Source: Vibrio splendidus
GTDB taxonomy: Bacteria > Pseudomonadota > Gammaproteobacteria > Enterobacterales > Vibrionaceae
Length of the DNA stretch: 64,000 nucleotides
Direction of reading: 5' to 3'
Assembly: GCF_002873455.1 (NCBI RefSeq)
Contig: NZ_MCUN01000054.1
Coordinates: 62,001 to 126,000 of the forward strand
The position numbers were made by a program, and so were the translations under genes. Of the stretch, positions 9,223 through 18,800 are shown piece after piece (within the stretch, counting starts at the first letter, position 1; every line of letters begins with the position of its first letter). The notes under the pieces are model-generated. The model made no database searches. It saw nothing but the letters and a program-made list of their open reading frames with translations, and was not told where the DNA came from.

Positions 9223-10218
9223 TTAGCTTTCGTGTAGGTAACAGCGCACAAAGTGGTTATCAGCTAGCTGTGTAACCCCTGGTAGTTGTTCTTTACACTT
9301 GTCCATTGCGTGAGTACAACGGCCTGCAAATGGGCAACCTGCTGATACTGGTGTCCAAAGTGGAATCTCCCCTTTGTTACCTGCTAGTTGGTCGTGGATA
9401 GATTTCTTAGGATCTGGAACCGCAGAAACAAGCAGTTGGGTGTAAGGGTGTTGAGGGTTAGCAATAACGTCATCGGTATCGCCCCATTCCACCATGTGTC
9501 CCACGTACATTACGGAAAGATCTTCAGCGATGTAGCGAGCCGTTGCGATGTCGTGGGTGATGTAAAGTAGAGACATTTGCTTCTCAAATTTCATCTCTTC
9601 CATTAGGTTTAAGACACCTGCACGAATCGATACATCAAGCATTGAGGTTGGCTCATCCGCTAGAACAACTTCTGCACCTACCGCGATGTTACGAGCTAGA
9701 TTGACACGTTGACGTTGGCCACCAGAGAGTTGGTGAGGGTACTTTTCTGCTGTTGCTTGCGGTGGTACTAAGCCCACTTGCTCTAGAAGATCGTACACAC
9801 GTTCCTGTAATTCTTTCTTGTTGCCCGGAGATACTTTTTTGTGGATCAACAATGGTCGAGCAATGTGGTGGAAGATGTTATGTGTTGGGTTCAGGGAACC
9901 AAACGGGTCTTGCCATACCATCTGCACGCCTTCACGGTAATGCATAAGATCTTTTCTGCTTGAGATCTCTTGGATATCACGGCCTTTGTACTCGATCGTG
10001 CCGCCCGAAGGCGCGTACATTTTTGCGATCATTTTTGCCGTTGTTGATTTGCCTGAACCAGACTCACCAACCACCGCTAGACCACGGCTTTTGTACATCT
10101 TGAATGACACGTCGTTAATCGCACGCATCATTGGGGTTTGAATAGTGGTACTGCTTATTGGGAAGTCTTTTACGACATTCTTGCCTTCTACCAATAATTG
10201 ACCGAAATCTTTGCTCAT
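9223..10218 (-). CDS. Chitin-oligosaccharide ABC transporter ATPase (OppF/DppF type)
   Basis: This 331-residue ABC ATPase energises import of chitin oligosaccharides. Walker A is GESGSGKSTT, the ABC signature LSGGQRQRVN and Walker B VVLADEPTSMLD are intact, and the C-terminal oligopeptide/dipeptide extension has a Cys-rich segment (CPFAGRCTHAMDKCKEQLPG) typical of OppD/OppF. It pairs with the OppD-like ATPase encoded upstream. The family normally moves peptides; the (GlcNAc)n substrate is inferred from its place among chitin genes and from the V. cholerae counterpart VC0616. The ATG has GGAG 8 nt upstream. Confidence 0.92.
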   Translation of the reverse strand: MSKDFGQLLVEGKNVVKDFPISSTTIQTPMMRAINDVSFKMYKSRGLAVVGESGSGKSTTAKMIAKMYAPSGGTIEYKGRDIQEISSRKDLMHYREGVQMVWQDPFGSLNPTHNIFHHIARPLLIHKKVSPGNKKELQERVYDLLEQVGLVPPQATAEKYPHQLSGGQRQRVNLARNIAVGAEVVLADEPTSMLDVSIRAGVLNLMEEMKFEKQMSLLYITHDIATARYIAEDLSVMYVGHMVEWGDTDDVIANPQHPYTQLLVSAVPDPKKSIHDQLAGNKGEIPLWTPVSAGCPFAGRCTHAMDKCKEQLPGVTQLADNHFVRCYLHES

Positions 10219-10257
10219 AATTGTCTCCAGAATCCTTATTCGCTTTGCTTGCTATTC

Positions 10258-10294
10258 GGCGGTCGAGCCGCCTTATTCACGCTGAATCAGCGTG
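10258..10294. repeat. Two tandem hairpins between the two ATPase genes
   Basis: GGCGG/CCGCC (10258-10272, 5-nt loop) is followed 5 nt later by CACGCTGA/TCAGCGTG (10278-10294, arms separated by 1 nt). They occupy most of an 80-nt gap. No T-run follows, so these look like mRNA-stability elements. A further 12-bp palindrome (AAGCTATAGCTT, 10296-10307) overlaps the OppD stop codon. Confidence 0.7.
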
Positions 10295-10298
10295 CAAG

Positions 10299-11282
10299 CT
10301 ATAGCTTCCTTTGTACTATTGGGTCACCGTACAGGTGGCAGTTAGACAAATGTCCAGGGTCGATAGAACGCAGCTTGGTTGGCACCTTGGTACACGTTTC
10401 ATGTACACGGTCACAACGAGCTTGGAAACGACACCCTTCAGGAATCTCTAACAGGTTCAAAGGGTTGCCCGGAATACCCGCTAATTTTGTCTTTGGCCCT
10501 GTAAGTGGAGGGAAAGAACTACCCAGCCCTTTGGTGTAAGGGTGGTAAGGGTTTTCTAGAATATCTTGAGAGTTTGCGACCTCGATAAGCTCACCTGAGT
10601 ACATAATGCCGATACGGTCAGAGAACTCGACCATCAATGACAAATCATGGGTGATGAACAAAATTGAGAAACCAAACTCTTCTTTCAGTGCATAGATCTT
10701 TTGTAGGATTTCGCGTTGAACAACCACATCAAGTGCGGTCGTTGGCTCATCCATAATGATCAGCTTAGGATTCAATGCTAAGGCGATAGCAATAACCAAG
10801 CGTTGACGCATGCCTCCAGAGAATTGGTGAGGGTAGTCACTCAATCGGCTCGGGTGAATATCTACGATTTCAAGTAGACCTTCAGCGCGTTGCTTAGCTT
10901 GCTCGCGAGTCATGTTGGTGTGACGCATAATGACGTCACAGAACTGCTCTTCCATTGGTAGTACTGGGTTGAGTGCGTTCATTGCACTCTGGAATACCAT
11001 CGACATCTCACTCCAACGGAACGCTTGCATACGGTCATCACTGTATTCAAGAATGTTTTCACCATTGAAGATAACCTCACCACCACTGATGTAAGCGGGC
11101 GGCTTATGTAGACGCATAAGAGAGAAAGCAACCGTTGATTTACCACAGCCAGATTCACCAGCTAGGCCGAATACTTCACCTGGAGCGATGTCGAAACTTA
11201 CGTTGTTACACGCACGAACATCGCCAGACTCTGTGATGTAATCCACGCATAAGTTACGGATTGAAATTAGTGGTTCAGACAT
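10299..11282 (-). CDS. Chitin-oligosaccharide ABC transporter ATPase (OppD/DppD type)
   Basis: This 327-residue ABC ATPase shows Walker A GESGCGKSTV, signature FSGGMRQRL, Walker B KLIIMDEPTTALD and the C-terminal oligopeptide-transporter extension with the Cys-rich motif CRFQARCDRVHETC. It should form a heterodimer with the OppF-like ATPase. The start ATG has GGAG about 10 nt upstream, inside the end of the preceding permease gene (2-nt gap), pointing to translational coupling. The substrate is inferred from the operon; V. cholerae counterpart VC0617 from memory. Confidence 0.92.
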   Translation of the reverse strand: MSEPLISIRNLCVDYITESGDVRACNNVSFDIAPGEVFGLAGESGCGKSTVAFSLMRLHKPPAYISGGEVIFNGENILEYSDDRMQAFRWSEMSMVFQSAMNALNPVLPMEEQFCDVIMRHTNMTREQAKQRAEGLLEIVDIHPSRLSDYPHQFSGGMRQRLVIAIALALNPKLIIMDEPTTALDVVVQREILQKIYALKEEFGFSILFITHDLSLMVEFSDRIGIMYSGELIEVANSQDILENPYHPYTKGLGSSFPPLTGPKTKLAGIPGNPLNLLEIPEGCRFQARCDRVHETCTKVPTKLRSIDPGHLSNCHLYGDPIVQRKL

Positions 11283-11284
11283 GA

Positions 11285-12310
11285 TTATTTATCTCCGCTC
11301 CAAAGTGCATTTTGTGGTGGTAGTTCTGGTTCACGTTCTTCTTTATCTTGTGTTGCTAGTTTTTTCCAACGCTTCATGCCTTTGTGAGAACGCAGTTGCG
11401 GGTTGGCAATTTCATCGACAGCGAAGTTAAGCAGAGCAAGGCCAGTTACAAGTAGTGTCAATGCGATACAAGGAGCTAACAGTTCCCACCAAGCGCCAAT
11501 TAGCATTGATGAAGAAGTTTGAACGTTGTACAGCATGATGCCCCAGCTGATTGTGTTCGGGTCACCAAGACCTAGGAACGAAATCGTTGCTTCCATCATG
11601 ATTGCGTACATCACCGAACCGATGAAGCTCGCGCCAACAATAGAGATAAGGTTTGGAAGAATCTCTACGAAGATGATACGGAATGAAGATTCACCCAGAA
11701 CTTCAGCGGCTTTTACAAACTCTTTTTCGCGTAGTGCTAAGGTTTGGGAACGAACAACACGCGCACCCCAAGCCCAGGACATAAAGCCGATAACCAAGGT
11801 TATGGTGAGTGGCCCTGCCTCACCGATAAAGGCTGCAACGACGAACAGTAATGGGTATTGAGGAATAACCAGCATGATGTTCATTGCGGCTGTCAAAATG
11901 TCATCGACACGGCCGCCAAAATAGCCAGCAGAAACGCCGATAACCGTTGCTAGTAAACATACGGTAAGGCCCGCACCAAAACCTACAGCCAGAGATACAC
12001 GTGCGCCGTATACCACTTGTGACCAAACGTCACGACCCATACGAGTTGTGCCTAGTACGTGGTCAGCCTTTTTAGACATGATCAGTGTGCGACGGTCGTC
12101 TGCCAAGTTTTGAGCAACCCAGCCATCAGGGCTTGTTTGTGCAGACTTAACGACGAAGCCTGGGTACTCGTGTGGGTTACCTGTACGCTTGTCTGGTACA
12201 TGCTTGGTGATCAATGGCGCCGCAATAGCACCAAGAATAAAAATACTTAGGATGATGACACCGGTTAGGGCCATCGGATTACGCCAAATGAGTTTTAGAA
12301 TATCTTTCAT
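11285..12310 (-). CDS. Chitin-oligosaccharide ABC transporter permease (DppC/OppC type)
   Basis: This 341-residue inner-membrane permease has an N-terminal transmembrane helix (about 13-35), a long periplasmic insert, and a C-terminal BPD_transp_1 domain with about five helices. The EAA-type loop contacting the ATPases is visible around ALREKEFVKAAEVLGES. A soluble C-terminal tail follows. It is 2 nt from both neighbours, so it is tightly co-translated. The DppB-like partner is encoded just upstream. The substrate is inferred from context. Confidence 0.92.
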   Translation of the reverse strand: MKDILKLIWRNPMALTGVIILSIFILGAIAAPLITKHVPDKRTGNPHEYPGFVVKSAQTSPDGWVAQNLADDRRTLIMSKKADHVLGTTRMGRDVWSQVVYGARVSLAVGFGAGLTVCLLATVIGVSAGYFGGRVDDILTAAMNIMLVIPQYPLLFVVAAFIGEAGPLTITLVIGFMSWAWGARVVRSQTLALREKEFVKAAEVLGESSFRIIFVEILPNLISIVGASFIGSVMYAIMMEATISFLGLGDPNTISWGIMLYNVQTSSSMLIGAWWELLAPCIALTLLVTGLALLNFAVDEIANPQLRSHKGMKRWKKLATQDKEEREPELPPQNALWSGDK

Positions 12311-12312
12311 GA

Positions 12313-13299
12313 TTATTTACCACCCTTACGAAGACGAGGGTCAAGAACAACGTAAAGCATGTCTGCAACTAGGTTAAAGAACAGCATGAATAGCGTCATG
12401 ATAAGCAGTTGGCCTTGCAATACTTGGTAGTCACGAGCGTTAATTGCGTTGAAAAGTACGCTACCAAGACCTGGATAGTTAAAGATGATTTCGATAATTA
12501 ACTGACCGCCGATTGCCATCCCCAGAGACATAGAAAGGGCTGTCACACTTGGTAGCATCGCGTTACGAGCTGCGTAGTTGAATACCACTCGGTTTTCGCT
12601 AAGGCCTTTGCCTTTCGCCATGGTGATGTAGTCTTCTGCGAGTAGGTTGATCATGTTGTTACGCATGTTTACTAGGAAGCCACCAATTTGAACAACTGAA
12701 GCACATACCAGAGGTAAGAAAGCGTGGTAAGCAACGTCTTTGATGAATGCCCAACTTGTCCAATCCGGTATCGTACCAGCGGTATAGGCGTAGCCCGTTG
12801 GGAACCATTTTAAGCCAATAGCGAAGGTGAATAGTGCAAGCATGGCAATAACGACTTGAGGAACGGCTTGTAGAATAAGCATCCCTGGAGTAACAAAGGC
12901 ATCATATTTACTGCCACGTTTCCACGCTGCAAAAATACCTAGGATTGAGCCAATTGAGAAAGAAAGAATAACGGCAGTGCCAGCTAAAAATAGCGACCAA
13001 CCGAATGCTCCACCCAATAATGTATTTACAGAAAGTGGGTAGAATTGAATTGATGTACCAAGCTCCCAGCTTAGAATATTCTTCATGTATGCGCCGTATT
13101 GAACCAGTAAGCCACCATCAACGAAGCCTAATAGTTCTTTCATTGCCGCAATACGTTCTGGAGTAACTTGAACAGAAGCATTTGCAAACATCATGGTAAC
13201 TGGGTCACCAGGCATTGCTCTTGGAATAATAAAGTTTAACGTCGCTGCAACTAATAGCGCGACAAAATAAAATGACAAACGTCTTAAAAAATAACCCAT
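12313..13299 (-). CDS. Chitin-oligosaccharide ABC transporter permease (DppB/OppB type)
   Basis: This 328-residue inner-membrane permease begins with a short cytoplasmic stretch and a transmembrane helix (about 10-30), as in DppB. Six helices are predicted by hydrophobicity, with an EAA loop near EDYITMAKGKGLSENRV. It carries the typical N-terminal motif PRAMPGDPV. The ATG has AAGG 8 nt upstream. It follows the binding-protein gene after a 169-nt gap holding two strong hairpins, so permease mRNA is probably made at lower level than binding-protein mRNA. Confidence 0.92.
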   Translation of the reverse strand: MGYFLRRLSFYFVALLVAATLNFIIPRAMPGDPVTMMFANASVQVTPERIAAMKELLGFVDGGLLVQYGAYMKNILSWELGTSIQFYPLSVNTLLGGAFGWSLFLAGTAVILSFSIGSILGIFAAWKRGSKYDAFVTPGMLILQAVPQVVIAMLALFTFAIGLKWFPTGYAYTAGTIPDWTSWAFIKDVAYHAFLPLVCASVVQIGGFLVNMRNNMINLLAEDYITMAKGKGLSENRVVFNYAARNAMLPSVTALSMSLGMAIGGQLIIEIIFNYPGLGSVLFNAINARDYQVLQGQLLIMTLFMLFFNLVADMLYVVLDPRLRKGGK

Positions 13300-13371
13300 A
13301 ACTCACACCTTACTCACCCAGATTGTTTCCCTGTTTCTGGATTCAGGTCGCTCCTAGCGAAATTTGGAACG

Positions 13372-13451
13372 AAAAATCCCCTGACGACTAGCGCCATACT
13401 TTCAATTGATAGTGTGGGGATTTTTATAAGCGGCGTAAGAAGTTACGCCGC
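13372..13451. terminator. Two stacked perfect hairpins after the binding-protein gene
   Basis: Arms AAAAATCCCC/GGGGATTTTT (13372-13381, 13416-13425) and GCGGCGTAA/TTACGCCGC (13430-13438, 13443-13451) are both perfect. Read on the minus strand, the GC-rich hairpin comes first, 18 nt after the cbp stop codon, and the second ends in five T. The arrangement suits partial termination plus 3'-end protection of the cbp transcript, as between other binding-protein and permease genes. Confidence 0.75.
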
Positions 13452-13468
13452 AAAGATTGAACGATTAC

Positions 13469-15151
13469 TTATTTAACTGGTTTTAGGTCCAGTACATGAA
13501 GTAGACGCTCTGGAATACCAGCCCAAATGTTTGGACGGCCTTTGGGATTTTCTTCGTTCCACCAACCAGTGAAGCGAGTTGTGTTGTATTGGTACATGTA
13601 AGCGCCAGACATCACAGGGATTGTCACTTGGTCTGCAGCGATGATTTGCTGGATACCATGTGCAATATCTAGTTGCTCGTTCTTATCAGCTGTTTTGTAG
13701 AAGCTATTTAGAAGACCATCTAGCTTGTCATTTTTGTAGAAGTGCATTGCGAAACGAGGCATACCATCACCAGATTGTAGTGATGAATTGTAAGCACTGT
13801 TCCAGTACGTGTATGGATCCGCACCGTGGAAGTAGTTTGTGTATGCTACGTCGTATGTACCTTCAAGCATTGCTTGGTTGTAAACAGAGAAGTCAGGTGT
13901 ACGAGCTTTCGCTTTAATACCGATTTCGTTTAGCTGTTCTACCGCTAGTTGAACTGTATTGTTGAAGTCAGTCCAACCGTTTGGCGATTGAATCATTAGT
14001 TCGAAAGACTTGCCTGATGGAGTGTCAACAAAACCATCTTTGTTTACATCTTTGAAGCCAGCGTCAGCAAGAAGCTTCTTCGCACCTTCAGCGTTGTAAG
14101 TGTTGAAGCTTTTGTACTTGTCGTGAGTTTTTTCATCAGACCAAGCTTCGAACGCGTAACCAAGACCCGATGCGAAATCATTCACAGTACCGCCACCGTA
14201 GAATGCGATGTCGATGATAGTTTGACGGTCAAGAGCCATAGAGAAAGCACGACGGAATTCAACATTACTCAATGCTTCATGCTTCGCAGCATCTGGGTGC
14301 TTGAAATTAACGATGAATGCTTGTGTACCTGCTGGCGGATACCAGTAGTGGTGTTTCGGGCTAGCGGCTGCATATGTACGGTCGATATCTGGAACGAAAG
14401 AAGACGTCCAGTCCATTTCACTGTTTACAACTTTACCTAGGAATTGGTCGTTGTTCGCAATCTGTGGAACACGTAGACAGTCAACATCTAGATTGTCTGC
14501 ATCCCAGTAGTTCGGGTTTGCACACTGGATGTATAGTTGCGCTGTAAACGTATCGATTTCTGTAAATGGACCTGAACCTACCGGGTTCTCATTGGTAAAC
14601 GTTGATGGGTCTTTCACGTCTTTCCAGATGTGCTTAGGCACTACAGGTACTTTTGCAATCTCATAAGGTACGTTTGAGTTTGCTTCTGTTAGGGTAAACT
14701 TAACTTGGTTGTCGTTCAGTTTTTCTACAGAAGTTACCCAAGAGTTGATACCAGATTGGTCAAGCTCTGGCTTCTCTTTTACAAGGTTGAAAGAAAAAAC
14801 AACATCATCAGCAGAGAAAGTTTCTCCGTCAGACCATTTAACACCCTTACGAATGTCGAAAACAACGCTCATCAGATCATCTGACATTTTGAAGTTTTCA
14901 GCTAGACGGAACACTGGAGTGTTACCGTGCATTTCGTTAAATACTACTAAAGGCTCGTACATGAAGTCAGTTGTAGTATGTAGGTTAGTAGCACCAAGGT
15001 ACGGGTTAAAGTTACGTACGAATGTAGTGTACTCTTTCGGGTGAACGGTCAGTTCGCTGCGTTCTGCAGCTGTTGCTACTGATGCAAAACCTGTTGTAGC
15101 AGTTGCAATAATTGCTGTTGCTATTGCTGTTTTTTTTATATTGGCAAGCAT
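13469..15151 (-). CDS. cbp: Periplasmic chitin-oligosaccharide-binding protein (CBP)
   Basis: This 560-residue SBP_bac_5 (OppA-like) solute-binding protein has an N-terminal signal peptide: basic MLANIKK, a hydrophobic core and a likely cleavage after ATA-A around residues 28-29. There is no lipobox Cys, so it is free in the periplasm. In V. cholerae and V. furnissii the orthologue binds (GlcNAc)n. Unliganded CBP also holds the sensor ChiS inactive, so it is both receptor and regulator. It is the first gene of the operon, preceded by AAGGAAC 5 nt before the ATG. The long upstream region contains repeat motifs described separately. Confidence 0.95.
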   Translation of the reverse strand: MLANIKKTAIATAIIATATTGFASVATAAERSELTVHPKEYTTFVRNFNPYLGATNLHTTTDFMYEPLVVFNEMHGNTPVFRLAENFKMSDDLMSVVFDIRKGVKWSDGETFSADDVVFSFNLVKEKPELDQSGINSWVTSVEKLNDNQVKFTLTEANSNVPYEIAKVPVVPKHIWKDVKDPSTFTNENPVGSGPFTEIDTFTAQLYIQCANPNYWDADNLDVDCLRVPQIANNDQFLGKVVNSEMDWTSSFVPDIDRTYAAASPKHHYWYPPAGTQAFIVNFKHPDAAKHEALSNVEFRRAFSMALDRQTIIDIAFYGGGTVNDFASGLGYAFEAWSDEKTHDKYKSFNTYNAEGAKKLLADAGFKDVNKDGFVDTPSGKSFELMIQSPNGWTDFNNTVQLAVEQLNEIGIKAKARTPDFSVYNQAMLEGTYDVAYTNYFHGADPYTYWNSAYNSSLQSGDGMPRFAMHFYKNDKLDGLLNSFYKTADKNEQLDIAHGIQQIIAADQVTIPVMSGAYMYQYNTTRFTGWWNEENPKGRPNIWAGIPERLLHVLDLKPVK

Positions 15152-15361
15152 AGCTGTTCCTTACTATTTGCTTTCATTTCACTAATGGATTGAATGTTAT
15201 CTGTCGCTAAATTATTTAGTAGATACACACTCTAGTTAAAGGTCTACCTCTTCTTCATTGCTCCAGATTCATCGTTGATTCTGAGAAGTGGTAAGAGTGG
15301 CCTGTAGGCCTTTGGCAGGAGTAAGAAAACACCTTATCGATGAATTAATCAAACTCGTTTC

Positions 15362-15409
15362 CCGTCAAAAACGTTAAAAACACATAATCCCACGTCATTA
15401 ACGTCAAAA
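15362..15409. repeat. Four 9-bp direct repeats in two pairs, 30 bp apart
   Basis: The units are CCGTCAAAA (15362-15370), ACGTTAAAA (15371-15379), ACGTCATTA (15392-15400) and ACGTCAAAA (15401-15409), consensus ACGTYAAAA. The two tandem pairs begin 30 bp apart, about three helical turns, which suits two regulator dimers on one DNA face. They lie 211-258 bp upstream of the cbp start codon. The bound protein is unknown; ChiS is the natural candidate. Confidence 0.55.
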
Positions 15410-15614
15410 TGGGTTGCTTTGATGGTTTTTTGCGCGCAATTGTTAAGGTGATGTGACTCGCATTTGGTTTTGCGGTATCGGCTGGTTGTAAGTGTTCACT
15501 AACCTTTAAGGGTTTTTATTATAAGGTTTCAGTCTGGTTTTTTTTAATTGTAGATCTCGGTCACTTGCCGATTTTACGTTAAATTTCCCTAGAAAATTAA
15601 ATCTGCCGTTCTGT

Positions 15615-15630
15615 TGTGACTCGCTTCTCA
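15615..15630. promoter_or_regulatory. Candidate CRP-cAMP site
   Basis: TGTGActcgctTCTCA matches the TGTGA-N6-TCACA consensus at 9 of 10 positions. Catabolite control of chitin genes is expected, but the site is about 465 bp upstream of cbp, and chiS is transcribed away from it, so its target is uncertain. Confidence 0.4.
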
Positions 15631-15803
15631 AACTGCAACAAAGAGTCAAAGGAATGTGAAATTCAGCCAAGAATAAGCTTTCAAATAGCGATTGAACTGA
15701 TGATTGTTTAAGCTTGAGTAACGTGTCATTTTGCTTGTTTAACACAGTGAAATAAGTGTATTTGAATAGACGCTATTGTGCTTTGATCGTGAATGATACT
15801 CAC

Positions 15804-15826
15804 AAAAAAGCCCACGCTAGGTGGGC
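15804..15826 (-). terminator. Terminator of chiS
   Basis: GCCCAC (15810-15815) and GTGGGC (15821-15826) pair around a 5-nt loop, followed on the minus strand by six T (15804-15809), 38 nt after the chiS stop codon. Confidence 0.85.
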
Positions 15827-15864
15827 TCCATTATTTACAGTCTCGTGATTTTACTTCAGGGTTA

Positions 15865-18800
15865 TTAGCTGGTCAGTAGTTTCTGTAGTTTATCCCTTAG
15901 CATCTCGATATGCGTTCTCTCTGGTGTCTGCTCTTTACAGTGCTCAAGTATGAATTCGATAGAGCTCAGTACCGTTCGCCAGCGAGGTGTTTTCGGTAAA
16001 GTTTCTACGCGTAGGTATTTGTCTAGCGTTCTAGTTTGCAGGGTACTGCGGTCTAAGTAGACTCGCCACAAGCCACTCTTTTCTGCGAAAGCAAACTTGG
16101 TTTCTCCAGTAACAGACTCCCAGTAGATAATGGCATTGGTCATGACATCGACTAGTACTTCACGCATCAGCTCTTGTTTGTTTTTACCTTCACCGGTTGC
16201 CTTATCAGCAAGACGAGTAAATTCACCGCCAAGCTCTTTCAGCTGTTGAAGCTTATCTTTATCACCTTCGAAAGCGTAGCTTGAAAGAGCCTCAACCGCC
16301 GTTTCAAGGTTATTGACTCGGTTTGAGTTAACGCCACCACCCACATTGAAGATATACATGGTGTCGAGCCCTGAGCCTTCAGGTAACTTAAGGATGTCAC
16401 TTGGAATGCGCTGACGTGTGTCGTCTATATAGATATCAATATCACCACAGTAGTGAGCTTGTTCCACCTTTAGGTATTTAGGCGCAATTATCTCGTCGGC
16501 CATTGAGCGTTTAAGTTGTTCTTGTCCGCGTCTAAACAACTTAGCTGCCGCTTCGTTGGCGAAGCGAATACGTTGGTCATCACGAATACAGATGATGGCC
16601 TCAGGGGCTGATTCTAATTGCTCTAGCAAACGCCCTTGAGTTTCTAGTAGATTAGCTTCAACCATGGCTCTGTGTTTAAGCTCTAGTTGCAGTTGGTCAT
16701 TCTCAAGACGTCTTTGCTCAGCTTTGCTTGCTGATAGATGCGCTGTAATTCGAGCCGCCAGTTCTTGTTTGTTGAAAGGCTTGGATAAATAGTCATTGGC
16801 ACCCGCTTCGAAACCGCGGACACGGTCTTCTGCTTGGTTAAGTGCAGTAAGCATAATGATTGGCAATTGTGCGTGGTCATACTGTTTACGCAGTGCTTCA
16901 CAAACTTGATAGCCACTCATCCCTGGCATCATGATATCGAGCAGAAGCAACTCTGGTTTCTCTTTCTCAATCAGCTCAATGGTTTCAGGGCCGTCACATG
17001 CGGTGCGAACTCGATAACCTTCCAATTTCAAGAAGCTATCTAACACGCGTAAGTTTACTGGCTCGTCATCAGCAATTACTAATAACGGGCCATCTGGGTC
17101 TTCACTGATAACACTATTTTCTTGCTGAGTGCTATCTATTGAATCCGGTGCTTGGAAGTGTGAATAGCTCCCTGACTCATTGTAGCTATCCAGCTCTTCT
17201 TGGGTAGCTAAAGGTAATGTGAAGCTGAACGTAGTGCCAAGCATCGGCTGGCTACTTACATACAGTGAACCACCCATTAACTCGATTAACTGCCGACTGA
17301 TGGATAACCCAAGGCCGGCACCTTGGTGATAGTTACTTGCGTCTTGGCCAGCTTGAATCAATGGCTCAAAGATATGTTCAAGATATTCAGCGGGTATACC
17401 TTGACCAGTATCGACAACCTGCACACGAATGTTGTCGTCGATGACGCTTGCTGAGATAACAATTTTACCTTCGGATGTGTACTTGATGGCATTACCAACC
17501 AAGTTATACATCACTTGCTCAAGTCGTTGAGGATCCGATGAAACGAGCCCTAAATCACTAGGCACTTGGTTAATAATGCGTATTGGCTTGTTACCTAACA
17601 GGTGATGAGATAGCTCAAGCACCAAGCTGGTGGCAGCAGATAAATCAACAGCAGACTTCTTAATATCTAAGCTGCCATAACGCATCTTGTGATAATCAAG
17701 CAGGTCATCAACCAGTGTTGCCAATCTCTGGCCACTGTTGATGATGATATCCAGTTGGTACTTCTGGTTAGCAGGAATAGGGCCGTTAGCACCAGATATT
17801 AGTGCTTCAGCGATACCAACCATGCCATGCAATGGCGTTCTCAATTCGTGTGAGGTGGTGGCTAAGAACTCATCTTTAAGTTTGTTCGCCAGTTGCAACT
17901 CTTCGTTTTGCTTTTGAATGGTCTTAAGGTTGTCTTCAAGCTCACCATTTTGGCTCTTGATGAGCTGCATTTTTTCACGAATCGATCGCTGCATTCTTTC
18001 GAAGCTAACCGCGAGTCGACCTATTTCATCCTTGCGTTCGGTATTGATCATCGTTTCATCAAGGTCACCCGCAGAGACTTTCTCGGCAGCCCACGTTAGT
18101 TTGAGGAGTGGAGATGTGATGAAATTGGACAAATAATGCGATGCGACAAACACAAGGATGATCGCTGTTAGCATAACGATCACGAAGATCTTTTCTAGCT
18201 GATGAATGCGTGCAAATGCTTCTTTCTCAGGGAGTTCAACGACGAGCGCCCAAGTCGCATATTTGAGCTCAATTGGAGTATATGCTGCGATGATCGCTTG
18301 ATCTTGAGTATTGTTGAACGTACCAACAGCTGTTTCGCCGGCAAGTGCCTTATCGACAACATCCAAGCTTAAATTAATCGACTCTTGCGAATGAGCGAGG
18401 CTGCGTGGCAGGTGATCATCACCCACAAGCAGTGTTTGAATATTTGAACTCTTGTTGAGATCCGCGATCAGCTTAGTAATACCATTAATTGGCAGCCTAA
18501 ACATGGCGTAACTGTGTAGGTAGCCCTGTTGAACAATAGGCGCACCTAACCATGCCGTCTGCTTGCCGTTCTCATCTTTAAAGTCAGAAACAATAACCGG
18601 CGTATAGTCTTCGTTGGATTTTCGCTTGTCTTTTACGTCTTTTGCTAAACGTTGAAAGGTAACGCCTAGGTTTGAATCTTTGTACTTACCTGTTAGTAAG
18701 TTAGTCCCGTAATCATCACGCTTAAAGATTGAGTAAGCGACGTTACCGTTAATGTCGACTAATAGAATGTCATCAAAGTCTGAACGCTTAAGTAATTCTA

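Larger units (their letters stand above)
15152..15803 (-). promoter_or_regulatory. Control region of the chitin operon, no convincing gene
   Basis: About 650 nt separate cbp from the chiS terminator. It should contain the cbp promoter, regulated by ChiS by analogy with V. cholerae Pchb. I see no clear -35/-10 pair; weak AT-rich candidates lie around 15195-15240. Notable motifs are a direct-repeat array (15362-15409) and a CRP-like site (15615-15630). A half-match to the SlmA site (TACTCAC, near 15797-15803) is also present. A 79-codon open frame (15506-15745, GTG start, no ribosome site) is probably not a gene. Confidence 0.6.

Noticed and set aside
15506..15745. 79-codon minus-strand frame between cbp and chiS
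   Set aside because: GTG start without a ribosome site, no recognisable pattern, and it contains the CRP-like site. It might correspond to a hypothetical annotated in other Vibrio, but I cannot support it.
15786..15803. Possible SlmA binding site near the chitin operon
   Set aside because: Only the right half (TACTCAC) matches; the left half does not, so it is not claimed as a site.
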